Origin: Rugalucina vietnamica
Taxonomy: Eukaryota; Mollusca; Bivalvia; Lucinida; Lucinidae
DNA length: 64,000 bases
NCBI GenBank assembly: GCA_964017185.1
Contig: OZ024871.1
Location: 25,396,488-25,460,487 of the forward strand
Direction: 5' to 3'
Shown here: piece after piece, positions 45,416 through 55,829 of the stretch
Numbering within the stretch: the first letter of the stretch is position 1
How the letters are laid out: every line of letters starts with the position of its first letter
Translations under genes and position numbers: made by a program
Notes under the pieces: model-generated
The model's database searches: none
Told to the model about the DNA's origin: nothing
What the model saw: the letters and a program-made list of their open reading frames with translations, nothing else

Positions 45416-46037
45416 ATATCTTTCAGTCCCATCCTATGAATTTACCATATTGCTTTAGTTGATAGAATCTCTATGAAATCGGTGAGCTTTATTTCGAAAC
45501 AGTGCCGTGTGTCCAAACTTGTTGAACCATTGTATGTTTATTCCAGGCGCGGTTTGGTTCAATTTTCCCAAATTTGCTTTGTCTGGTTTCAATGATCAAG
45601 CCACTTATGGGGATTCATTATTGTTCCGTTGCTATTTTGCTTCTATGAATATTCCTCCTATAGAACTCATATGTATTTTTATTTCTGGAAATGTAACAAA
45701 TGTTTCCGACCCATCACAAAAAGATTAATTGCCAGTCGTCATTTCACGGAATTAAAGTAAGACTTAATTTGTGAGATGGAATTAAATTGTATCGATTCTG
45801 TGTGCTCATGAATGATAGTATATCGCATCCATGTAAGAAGCCAAGCTAATTGATGGAAATATTTCATCTTCATTCATTCTGTTTCCAAGGTTTAACATAT
45901 GCCTTATAGTGCAAAAGTCATGATATCCTTATAAGGAAATAATGGAAAAAATATTATAGGATATTCAAATGTTTTTGTTGAATATGGCTTTTATTTCACG
46001 AGTGAAGTGAAATATACATATTTTCACTTCACGAGTG
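45416..46037. other. No gene recognised
   Basis: No gene seen. A near-palindromic block with TTTCACGAGTGAAGTGAAA and TTTTCACTTCACGAGTGAAA lies at about 45,996-46,041, just before an RT-family insertion. Confidence 0.5.
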
Positions 46038-46445
46038 AAATGAAAAGGTAAAATTAGGCAATGATCAGGAAACGGCGCAAACAGAGAGAAATTCTCACTC
46101 GACTCCAAAACACAAAACAATAAGAACCACAACAGAAGCATCGGCTTGGAACGATCAGTAATTTAAAATTACGGGGGTGGGGGGGGGGGGCTTAACCCGG
46201 TTTTACAGGCGCCTAACCTCACCCTCATCTTCTGCAGTGGTTCACAACATTTAGTTAGTTGTTCGATCCTCGTGGTGAATCTCTAACTATTCAATGAATC
46301 ATCAAGGACAAACGAATAAATCATGATAACCACCCTGACGAATCAAAAACGAGGACTCAACCGATTCAGAAAGCGATCCCTGGGCGCCGAATAACTTACT
46401 GAAACCCGGAGCAAAAGAAAAACATCATTTGAACCCCGGTGACAA
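46038..46445 (-). mobile_element. RT-family (PLE-like) 3' fragment
   Basis: From the inverted 3' end (AAAAGGTAAAATTAGGCAAT) through a G-run, CAGGCGCCTAACCTCACCC and CCTGGGCGCCGAATAAC to GAACCCCGGTGACAAG. The segment holding the conserved GTGGCC block is missing. Confidence 0.65.
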
Positions 46446-46612
46446 GAAGAAAGCCATATTCAACCATTTCAGCAAATGAAAGCATAATTATGTATATTAT
46501 TTTTTACAATCTCGCTTTCATGGGAAGCTTGTTACATGACCTGGCATTTGAAATGAGCATGCAAACATGTCAGATGATTGTAAATGTAGTTAAATACTGG
46601 TGACTACTTTAT

Positions 46613-46850
46613 GTGAGCTGCCCCATGGGAAAACCAACAATCTGCATAGGCGAAAACAAAGACGCAGATCAGCTTCGCGGTAACCGCGAAGCTGATCAGC
46701 GCCTTTGTTTTCGCTACTCGGATATTACAATTCCTCTTCTACTTAAATCCGAAATTTCAAGCTTCTGGCTCCTTTCTGTGCTTGTACAGCCCGGTTTGTG
46801 TCGGACCTCTTCGGAAGCCACATTGTTGGTTTTCCCACGAGGTGGCTCAT
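46613..46850 (+). mobile_element. Palindromic MITE, family C
   Basis: GTGAGCTGCCCCATGGG to GAGGTGGCTCAT. The internal palindrome is perfect, 15-bp arms GATCAGCTTCGCGGT and ACCGCGAAGCTGATC around one A, inside a longer GCGAAAACAAAG.. inverted repeat of about 33-bp arms. An open frame of 82 codons crosses it but is not a gene. Confidence 0.9.
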
Positions 46851-47264
46851 ATGATAGGTGACGTCCGTTAAAAGTTTGGTGACGCCACATAACGCAAACT
46901 TCTAACTGAAAAGAACGTACTGAAGTGGGGAGGAGCAAAATATGAAAGAAAAAAAAATAGCAAACCTGATTATTTTAATACAAAATGTTCCTTACGGTCT
47001 AACTAAGAAAACGAATATCCCCACTTTATGTTTTCGTTCACAAATAAAATTACAGTAATTCTCTTTGGATCCATGTTGCCTAATCTAAAGGGTCACTTAC
47101 GAGACTTCAATAGTCGAAACCGCGGTATGGCCCACCCCAAAAATGTTATATTTTCACATGCGAAAATATAAAATATAACTATTTTTTCACATGTGAAAAT
47201 ATAAAATTTCAAATGTAATATTTGATAAATATTTCTCTATATTTCATGACTTAGTATATAATAA

Positions 47265-47395
47265 AAATCCAAAATCCTTTGGAAGCAGTGAAAACGTTCA
47301 AAAGGAGGTGGTATGTGCCATACTGCGCACTTTCGGGCACTAAACCTTCATCAGTCTCCACAACACAACGCACCACAATTTCCATGTAAATAAGA
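47265..47395 (+). repeat. Dispersed repeat, family G
   Basis: AAAATCCTTTGGAAGCAGTG, AACGTTCAAAAGGAGG and CCTTCATCAGTCTCCACAA match the inverse of 53,166-53,285. Confidence 0.6.
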
Positions 47396-47439
47396 TCCCC
47401 TCATCCCTAATTTTATACATTTAAACAACTGGGGAATAA

Positions 47440-48235
47440 ATGGGTGGTGTAGGTCTGCATTCTATATATACCAGTCAAACATTCTTTAAAACTATTAAGT
47501 CGCCAGATAGACACACTGTAGCCTAGCTGATATGTGTTATCAAATCACTAATGTTTTGGCTGAAATTCATTTCCGTATCCAAAGCTATATCAAAGTGAAA
47601 ACTTTGTAAGAAAGTCTGTTGAAAAGAAGCCAAAACTACCAGATACCATTTAAGAATGAATCAGAGTCATACAATTATTTGGCATGTTCTAATTTCTAGC
47701 CTGGCCTTGGCTGGCCTGGTCCGATTATGCAAAATGGTATAACAGCTAAATCAGTGGCATAACACTCAAGGCAAAACCAGGACAGACCAAAACACATGTG
47801 AAATAAAATCTTTGGAATAAGGCCAAAGCAGTACTCTCTGGTAATTATACATTCGCAATAATTTCAGCATGTTCATTGATATTTAAATCATAACATATTA
47901 TTTTGGCCTGGCCTTTCTTGGTCCCGAGCGTCATGTCACTAGTTTAGATGTTACACCATTTTACATAATCAGACTAGGCCAGCCAGGCCAGGCTAGAAAT
48001 TAGTATATGCCTTATTATTTTGCATTGGTGTTGTGTACATAGTGGATCACCTAAATCAATTGACCCTAAAACGTTTTGCTTAAGCCTGAATTTTCTCTTG
48101 AAATGATTTGATAAACCGAAAGTAATAGTGAAGGTAAATGTAGAAAAGAAACTTATGTCGTTCAATGTTATACAAAATTGATCGGAGAACACGAATATAA
48201 ATTTTCCTTTTTAAAGGAAGGCTTGTCCAGTTTTG
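47440..48235 (+). repeat. Old repeat, family I, left arm
   Basis: TACCAGTCAAACATTCTTT, GTGTTATCAAATCAC, GAAATTCATTTCCGTATCC and, after a MITE, GGTGTTGTGTACATAGTGGA, TTGACCCTAAAACGTTTTGC and GAAAAGAAACTTA. The same order is found at 61,490-62,290 and, inverted, at 57,000-57,290. Confidence 0.65.
47692..48000. mobile_element. TA-flanked MITE, family J
   Basis: 309 bp with inverted ends of about 50 bases (ATTTCTAGCCTGGCC at both ends, then GGCTGGCC, GATTATG, AAAATGG, TAACA). TA lies on both sides (47,690-47,691 and 48,001-48,002). The other two family I copies lack it. Probably Tc1/mariner-type, non-autonomous. Confidence 0.75.
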
Positions 48236-48236
48236 A

Positions 48237-48420
48237 AAGGTAGAGTGAGCAGCTATTTCCCAATAGGTGGCCACTCAGTTACCGGAACTAAAATAAAAAT
48301 ACGAAAACGCACATAAGGTTCAAACAACACAAAAATGCGACTCCAAACATGAAACAAATAGAATCACAACAGAAGTATCGCATTGGAACGATCAGTAATA
48401 TAAAATTACCTACCAGCAAC
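48237..48420 (-). mobile_element. RT-family (PLE-like) internal fragment
   Basis: GAGTGAGCAGCTATTTCCCA and AGGTGGCCACTCAGTTACC through AACAGAAGTATCGCATTGG to TAATATAAAATTACC. Both ends are truncated. Confidence 0.65.
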
Positions 48421-48447
48421 CATTTACCCATATACCAAATATAGAAG

Positions 48448-48508
48448 GCCGAGTTGACCCGGCCGAGCTGACCCGGGCCGACTTGACCCGAGGTCGAGTT
48501 GACCCGGA
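48448..48508. repeat. Short tandem repeat of GGCCGAGTTGACCCG
   Basis: About four imperfect 14-17 bp units (GCCGAGTTGACCCG, GCCGAGCTGACCCG, GCCGACTTGACCCG, GTCGAGTTGACCCG). GC-rich against an AT-rich background. Confidence 0.8.
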
Positions 48509-48957
48509 TTCTTGATATCTTCTTACCGTATTTACTCAAAACCAAAACAAAATGTATACCATGTACAATTCATGAAAAAGAGCAATTATTGCTTGTGACC
48601 ATAAACAGCGTCTCACACACGCGTGGTATAGCCGGCATAAAACTACAGAGATATTTGACTGCTCAGATTGAAGCATTGTCGCTGACAGGTAGCGCTTCAC
48701 GCACTGACCTGTCGCAGTTGGCCAATGGGATCTGGGAAATTCATGCGGGATGCCCCAGCTTTCTTCGTGTGTCGTCTGTAGCCAAAATCGGCTATATCCC
48801 ACAATTCAAGGCGTCAAATGCGAGAGATCAAGATGAGGTATCGTCTGATCTCGCGAGAATGCAGATTGAAGCAGTCTAGACTGAATGCTCACTGTTCGCG
48901 CCAACAAGACTGTCCTAAATGTTAATTACAGTACGTCTAAAAAAAGCGCGAACTAAT
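48509..48957. other. No gene recognised
   Basis: A 126-codon open frame (48,499-48,879) has no recognised domain and continues from the short tandem repeat. I do not call it a gene. Confidence 0.45.
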
Positions 48958-49182
48958 TGAGGCCCTACCAGGGGTTTTGGAGATTCAGGGAGAAGGGCTA
49001 TTTATTTTCAGGGAGCTGGGGAGCACTAGCAAATATTTAAAGGGATCTGGGGAGCAAAAGAAGGATTTAGGAAGCAAAAGAAGAAAACTTTCAGGGAGCT
49101 CAGGAAAACAAACCAGGGAGCTGGGGAGAAGGATCAATTATTTTCAGGGAGCAAAGACCCCCAACCCCCCTGCTAGGGCCTC
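48958..49182. mobile_element. Purine-rich MITE-like element
   Basis: Inverted ends TGAGGCCCTACCAGGGG and, inverted, TGAGGCCCTAGCAGGGG, with TAATTG close to both ends. The interior is strongly purine-rich on the plus strand, with repeated AGGGAGCTGGGGAG words. No coding frame of interest. Confidence 0.5.
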
Positions 49183-49397
49183 ATAATTGGCGTACCGCAT
49201 TTTCTATAAAAAAAAGATAACATCAAAACAGCAATATTGCCTATCATCATGCAGTAACAACGACTTTTCAAAATTTTACTTTCGAAACTACAAAGGCATT
49301 TGAAAGCCTAGATTGAAGCAATGTGTACCGAATCCTCGCTAGTTGCTGCAAAGAATGTTCAAAATCTTAAGTACATTACGACGCACCCTCTTTTTCA

Positions 49398-49475
49398 TAC
49401 ACGGTGACGACGTATCGGAATGGCGTACTGGGTCGCACACGGTGACGACGTATCGGAATGACGTACTGGGATAGC
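49398..49475. repeat. Two-copy tandem repeat, about 39 bp
   Basis: ACACGGTGACGACGTATCGG followed by AATGGCGTACTGGG, then the same again with AATGACGTACTGGG. Confidence 0.85.
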
Positions 49476-49559
49476 CTTCCCACAATTCCCTCTTTTTATA
49501 AATAGAAATCGAGATCCGTATTCCATCTGAATATTGGCTTGAACAAGCCAATAAACATT

Positions 49560-49765
49560 TAATTTTCTACAAGCCGCGTTGTATTTAATTTCATAGAGCA
49601 TCCCTTTGAGAAATGATCCAAAGCTGATTTTAACATAACTTTCGTTCAATGTATTATTTAATGAACATAAAAACAAATATCGATGACTCCCCGATGGGAA
49701 CGTTATCCGTTGGAGATGACTAACGATGAAACTGAGTATGTCTTTTAGCAAAATGATCACCAGTT
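49560..49765 (+). repeat. Old inverted-arm segment
   Basis: AGAGCATCCCTTTGAGAAATG and TTTCGTTCAATGTATTATTT match the inverse of 56,885-56,965, part of the eroded inverted structure described under the right arm. Confidence 0.55.
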
Positions 49766-49944
49766 GTTACAGATGACTCTTATAACCTTTACATGTCATC
49801 ATACTGAATAACAACCAAAAATATGCGCATCCTCTAAGTGTTGGCTGTATGGGTCTTTTGATTTTGGAATTGTCTGAAATCCTGTTCAATACAAAACTAA
49901 CATTAGTATTCTATAAACAATAGATAATCAAAAGTTAAAGCTTA

Positions 49945-50195
49945 AGCAATTATCAGGAAATGGTACGATGAGAACCAACGATCCACCCTAATACCACGAT
50001 GAGAAACAACAAAAACTACACTGCATATATACTTTTACAAAGAGAACAAATGGTAAGCCGAGCAACTATTTCCTGAAAGATGGTCGCTCAGTCAACTGAA
50101 TTTAATTAAGTGCATGTAAATGAATATGCAAGCTGCAAACAGGTACAAATCGAAACCGAAACATAAAACAATGTGAGCCTCAACAGAAGTTTCAT
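49945..50195 (-). mobile_element. RT-family (PLE-like), strongly diverged fragment
   Basis: AAGCAATTATCAGGAAATGG, TGGTAAGCCGAGCAACTATT, TGGTCGCTCAGTCAACTGAA and CAACAGAAGTTTC keep the family order with many differences. It is the oldest-looking copy. Confidence 0.5.
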
Positions 50196-50257
50196 TATTT
50201 TATTTCTTTGAAGTTGTACAGTAAAATTTGGATCCTATGACACCGGCAAATACTGCT

Positions 50258-50303
50258 GCATATGCAGATTGTTGGTTTTCTGATGCAGCCGCCCATATAT
50301 TTT
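50258..50303 (-). mobile_element. MITE family C, end fragment
   Basis: CATATGCAGATTGTTGGTTT and TGATGCAGCCGCCCATAT only. The rest is missing. Confidence 0.55.
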
Positions 50304-51639
50304 CATAGCATATATAGCAACATAGGTGGTCGATACGTCAGTTAAAAAGACTAGACTGAATTTGACTTTAATACAGTTTACATGCAAATGTTGGCGTCAA
50401 GTTGAAAATGTTTCAGATACATAAATTCAGACAGAGACGTAAGGCTGTGATCTTTAATACATTAAATATGATTTAATAGGTTTTCATCGTAAACATCTGT
50501 AAGGTAAAATTACATATTGTTATGACTTAATCTATGCGCATAATTATAAATATGGTAAAACTAACATATTCTATAGACGCTAAATATGATGTGCATATTT
50601 ATATACAATATATTAAGGTATATTGATATCTGCGTCTTTGCAAAGTCAAGTTGGTTTAATGTAATCATATTTTCCCGTAAAATGTTTAAAGCCGCCAAAT
50701 CAGATAAAATAATTCCATAACTTTATCATGAATGAATTGAATGAAAAGATGATACAACGACTTCAGATCCAAAATTTACGAAGGGTATGACGGGTTTAAT
50801 ATCTTTTAGTCACCACTATACGTACTTATATACCAAAAGCTGGGACATTTTCAGTATAATGGCTTTTAAAACGAGTGCCTGTGTCCTTCGAACATGTACA
50901 CTGTTAGTGTACGCTCGTTCATAGAGGGGAAAAGATATTCTGACAACGATTTTTTTATATTTTTCTAATACATAGAACTATGTTATCAAGGAAAATGAAG
51001 TACCTGATTTATTGTTCCACTGTTTTGTTTGAAAACTAAATACCATTCAACGAGTCATCTGTCCTGTCCGTGTACTGTCTGACTGTCTGTATCCAAGGGA
51101 AAGTAAATATTTTCATTGACTAGATAAAACATGAACGAAAAACATAATCGTAAAAATGACAAACTTTTCGCACCAGCTATCGTACAAGACATTAATTTGC
51201 CTATGGTTATTTTACTAAAGCTATGAAGAAATAAGAAGCTATGCTAAGAATTATTTTGTTAAAATGATTCACATCTGGATTGAGACGTAAAAGAATCGCG
51301 AAGCTTTAAGTACCCACAATTACTTTGCAATAATTCACTCGCACCTGAAGATAGATATGAGATCTACGAGTTAAGAAGTTGTCGAATTTCTGTAGTGCAG
51401 GTTTTAATAATTATTGCACAACGATTTTGGACACTAAATGCGCACTTGAATGATTTAATGATATAGAGCCGCGATATGTTTCAAATTATTTCGAGAATTT
51501 TAATTAAGGTAAATATGTAATCAAGTAGCTTCCTGTAATGAGCTAACGGAATGAACATAAGCTTTAAATTGATTCAGCTGTTTCCAAGAAGTTAATTTAC
51601 TATTCGTAAACAAAAACGTACGAGCATTGTCATGAGAAA
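50304..51639. other. No gene; part of the old inverted arm (50,500-50,780)
   Basis: 50,500-50,780 matches the inverse of 55,830-56,105 (TAAGGTAAAATTACATATTG-type and CAAATCAGATAAAATAATTC-type words). The rest is AT-rich with no supported feature. Confidence 0.5.
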
Positions 51640-52197
51640 AAAAAGTACAAGTAGGCAACGATCAGGAAAATGCGTAATGAGAAAAAGATTCCCACTCCAA
51701 AAATCGTGGCGGGAAAAAACCAAACTAACAATAAGGCACATATACCATGAAAACACTTCGTAAGACGAATGACCAGCTATTTTCCCAGTAGGTGGCCACT
51801 CAGTTACCTAGACTTAACTAAAAATATGATAGCATACATAAGGCGCCAACGGCACAAAACATTTTAAACACCAAGACATAAAACAATAAGAACCACCAGA
51901 GAAGTATCGCCTTGGAACGATCAGTAAATATATAAACTTAAACCGGTTTTACAGGTACCTAACCTCACCCTCAGCTTCTGCAGTGGTTCAAAACATTTAG
52001 TTAGTTGTTCGGTCCTCGTGGTGAATCTTTATCTAGTCAATGAATCATCATGGACAAACAAATAAATCATGATATGAATAAAAAACGAGGACTCACAGAT
52101 TGAGTAAGTTGCCCGACGATGGAGATCACTGGGCGCCCAATCACTTACTACCTCCGGAGCAAAAGAAAAACACCACTTGAACCCCGGTGCCGCTGTC
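51640..52197 (-). mobile_element. RT-family (PLE-like) 3' fragment
   Basis: Inverted 3' end AAAAAAAAGTACAAGTAGGC, then AGGTGGCCACTCAGTTACC, CGGTTTTACAGGTACCTAAC and GATTGAGTAAGTTGCCCGAC, to GAACCCCGGTG, where the match stops (5' truncation). Confidence 0.7.
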
Positions 52198-52491
52198 TAG
52201 CCAATTATTTGCTCATCGGTTTGTCAGTTATACGCCTGGCAAACATAGGTGATCACAAGCACTTCTGTTGTCAGTGCGCAGGATACTCTGAATGGAGATT
52301 TTCTTGCGATGGGGCTCGTTCGAAAGTAAAGATTCATGTGCTGGTATATACGTTTATTTCACACGTTATCTATCGTCTTCGAATACTCATATAGTCATCC
52401 ATGAGTCGCCATCCTTTGGAGGAGCATTGAGTCTCGAATTACTCCTTGGATGCATTTTGCAGGGACAGAAATCCAGAGACTATAACACTAT

Positions 52492-52723
52492 ATGAGCCGC
52501 CTCGTGGGAAAACCAACAATGTGGTTTCCGAACAGGTCCGACACAAACCGACCTGTACAAGCATAGAAAAGAGCTAGAAGCTTGAAATTTCGGATTTAAG
52601 TAGAAGAGAAATTGTACTATCCGAGTAGCGAAAACAAAGGCGCTGATCAGCTTCGCGGTAACCTGAGTCTGCGCCTTTGTTTTCGCATATGCAGATTGTT
52701 GGTTTTCCCATGGGGCGGCTCAC
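52492..52723 (-). mobile_element. Palindromic MITE, family C
   Basis: ATGAGCCGCCTCGTGGG to GGGGCGGCTCAC. Half of the internal palindrome is lost (TCGCGGTAACCTGAGTC). Confidence 0.85.
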
Positions 52724-52939
52724 ATTTTATTTGTTATTACTGCAGCTGGGGTTGTGACCTAAAACGTCTCCCCGTACATCTTCCAAAGTGCAGATTATAT
52801 TTCTTTCGGTCCTTCGAGATCAGTAAGAAAATTTAGAGTATTAAATAACTGTATTTTAAGAGCCATCTTCTAAACATTGTTTTAATTATTTGAATCCGTT
52901 TAGGCGTGCGTCTATCAGACTTCCTTTGCGTATATTTTT

Positions 52940-53110
52940 TTTAATTCAGTTTTACGTCCCTTTCAAGATTATTTCAGCTCATATGAGACAGGCCAATCAG
53001 TAGGTGGGCGAAAACGGGAGAACCCCGAGAAAAATCACCTTGCACACCCGCAAGCAGAACTTGGCTTGTCTCACATGTGGCCAGAGCGGGGCTCGAACCC
53101 ACTCCAGACA
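52940..53110 (-). mobile_element. SINE family H, body and B box
   Basis: TTCAGTTTTACGTCCCTTTC, CACACCCGCAAGCAGAACTT and GGGGCTCGAACCCAC (inverted B box). The 5' head is missing. Confidence 0.6.
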
Positions 53111-53165
53111 CAGCGGTGAAAGCGTATATTTTTAAAATTGCAGTATATATATCTGGCTGTCGTCG

Positions 53166-53285
53166 CCGGTTTGTGGAGGAACACTGATGAGGGTTCAGTA
53201 CCTGATATTGTGCAATATGGCCCATACCGGCCACACCCCTTTGAACGCTTTCACTGCTTCCAAAGGATCTTGCATTTATATTTTA
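53166..53285 (-). repeat. Dispersed repeat, family G
   Basis: TTTGTGGAGGAACACTGATG, ACCCCTTTGAACGCTTTCAC and TTCCAAAGGATCTTGC, the inverse of 47,265-47,395. Confidence 0.6.
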
Positions 53286-53362
53286 TTCATAATGTTCTAC
53301 TAGTACACGTACAAGTATGTAATATTGAACTGAATTCTACTTAAAATGAGTAACAACAACAT

Positions 53363-53600
53363 TTGAGCCGCCTCATGGGAAAACCAACAATCTGCATAGG
53401 CGAAAACAAAGACGCAGATCAGCTTCGCGGTAACCGCGAAGCTGATCAGCGCCTTTGTTTTCGCTACTCGGATAGTACAATTCCTCTTCTACTTAAATCC
53501 GAAATTTCAAGCTTCTAGCTCTTTTCTGTGCTTGGACAGGCCGGTTTGTGTCAGACCTGTTCGGAAACCACATTGTTGGTTTTCCCACGAGGTGGCTCAT
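53363..53600 (+). mobile_element. Palindromic MITE, family C
   Basis: TTGAGCCGCCTCATGGG to GAGGTGGCTCAT with a perfect internal palindrome. It is nearly identical to the copy at 46,613 and so one of the youngest. Confidence 0.9.
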
Positions 53601-55339
53601 TTGTAAAGTTCATGCAATGGAAAGTCATTAGGGGAAAGATTTATTGTGGCACTAATTACTTGAGGGAGAAAATAACTTTTTATTCATCGGAAACTATAAC
53701 TTCCTTTTATGCTCGCATGACAAAGCATATCATTATGTTTTTGGCTAGGTAATGGAATTGCTATATTAGTGCAATTTAATGATTTAACCCACTCATATAA
53801 AATGGTAGTAGGCAGAAATCGGTTTTACCCTTTGTAGGGGGTATAGAAGCTACAGTATTGTACGCACATGTTCTCTTGATGATTCTAAAACTTGGACGTC
53901 ATCCTGCTCAGTTTACATTATTATTTTTTTTTTATTTATCATCTTTTTTTCTGTATGAGCGTGTACACATAGCATTTACAAAGGTTTAGTATATACCAAG
54001 GGATTCAGATGAATTTTACAGTCAAAATCGTCAAACTTGGGCTCGGGTTATTCACGACAAAGGATCTCGGAAGACTTCTGTTATGAGATTGCCCAAGAAT
54101 TTTATAAAAACTCAAGTCCCAGGCTCTGAAATGAAGTTTATTGCAGTCAAAAACAAGTTTCTATTGTATTTAGACAGTCATGTAATGTTTTGTGTAAGTC
54201 AAGTAGGGACTTCTTTAAAAAAAAAATGACAAAATCTTTGAATTTAATATAGGATCATATAGGAAATAGGAAAGTTTTTGTAAGTCTGTCCCCCCCCCCC
54301 CCCAGCTTAATCAAAATATTTTGAACACAACTGAATTTTTGTTCATGGAAATTATACTGTATATGTGTATGTTCTACCTGAGTGAACAGACTATCTGTCC
54401 TATTTTAACAGGTATACACAAAGTGTACATACTATAATGCATATAAATATACTGTGCAAAATCAGTTAAATTATTGATGCTTTATGTTATATTTGAGATA
54501 TGCCACAGTGGACTTTAAATCCAACACCACTTCAGCACCTCACAACGATTGGTTTTACCCTTATTTCATTGTATTTGATACATGCAAGATATTGTCAGAA
54601 GAACTTCCATAATGTCTAAAAAGTCACTGTTCAGAGTAAAAGTTGCTTAATTTATTTGGCATAGTATATTTAAGGTACGGGTATTTGCATAAGTGACGGA
54701 CAGTGTTATTTGTAGTAAAAATCTGATAAAACTGATGTACCCGTTATTCATGCATAAATCATTTCTACCCCAAAATTTAGGTTGCAATAAGCATATTGTT
54801 GTGTTTTCTTGATTATCTATAAATATGTTTTCTGACAAAATATTGTTTTGAAAAAAATATGACCCCCTCCCCCTTTGACACTGATTTATGCTGCGGGTAT
54901 GTAACAAGAGGTTCCCACCATGCTGTTGCATTTATCAAATAATTAATTTTACGGAGAATGCAACAGACAGTCTATTCAAATAATACAGAAGCCACCAGAA
55001 ACACTCAAACTTTGGGCGGGAAACCTATTAAGTCTTCCGAGATCCTTGCGATTCTCCTATCAAAGTAGTGTTAAGTTAGTCTTTTCCCCATTTTCTTCGT
55101 TCCCTTTCCATTACCTTATTGTGTAATTTTAAGTCTACATGTAGGTAAACTAATAGGATTATAACACCCATACATTATTTTTACTAATTTGATATTTTAA
55201 ACGATTAACGTTATGATGAACGTTGCAAACATTACATAAAAAGACAAAACCATAAAACATTTTTTTTCTACAATCCAATTCCAATTCTACTTGAAGGATT
55301 GAGATTGTTATTCTTTCTTGGTAATATCTATGACATCAG
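53601..55339. other. No gene; C-run at 54,290-54,304
   Basis: AT-rich DNA. AGGATCTCGGAAGACTT near 54,061 and its inverse near 55,031 hint at a 1-kb element with short inverted ends, but only about 17 bases match. No gene recognised. Confidence 0.45.
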
Positions 55340-55570
55340 GAAAACATGTCCGTGAAATACATACCCCCTTATACCCCACTTTTATATAGCAAAACTGGGG
55401 TATGCAAGGGCATACCTATTTTTCTTATTTTTGCTCCAAAACATAGATTGTGGGTACTCGTTAGAACCGCCTCGGCGAGGCGGTTCTAACGTGTACCCAC
55501 GATCTATGTTTTGAGCAAAAATAAGAAAAATATCAAAAATTTTATACTGAAAATTTTCAATTTTTAAAAC
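55340..55570. mobile_element. Foldback MITE family D, left arm complete
   Basis: ATCAGGAAAACATGTCCGTG, CCCCTTATACCCCAC, CAAAACTGGGGTATGCAAGG and CATAGATTGTGGGTACTCG, then the central palindrome (GTTAGAACCGCCTCG and its inverse around GC), then GTGTACCCACGATCTATG. The right arm is replaced by AT-rich sequence. Confidence 0.75.
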
Positions 55571-55829
55571 CTAAGAAAAATCTGCTTATAACTCTGAACT
55601 TTTTTACCGTTGACAGTATGATATATGAAATTTTGGTCGCTTATACCCTAACTTTAAAGATTTTCATTGTAAAATGATGTCATATTTGTGTCAAATTTTG
55701 TAATTTTGATATTTTTTTTTCGTTAGACCATCTTGTGTGTTCTGTTGTTTAAACTGTAAATATGCATTAAAGTGGTGTCCACAAAAGCCTTTTTGAAAAT
55801 TTATGAAGTCCGCCATAACCTTGCTCAAA

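Noticed and set aside
46613-46861. 82-codon gene
   Set aside because: It is a family C MITE read through its palindrome; equivalent frames occur in most copies.
48499-48879. 126-codon open frame as a gene
   Set aside because: It runs out of a short tandem repeat, lacks recognisable features and overlaps an antisense frame of similar quality.
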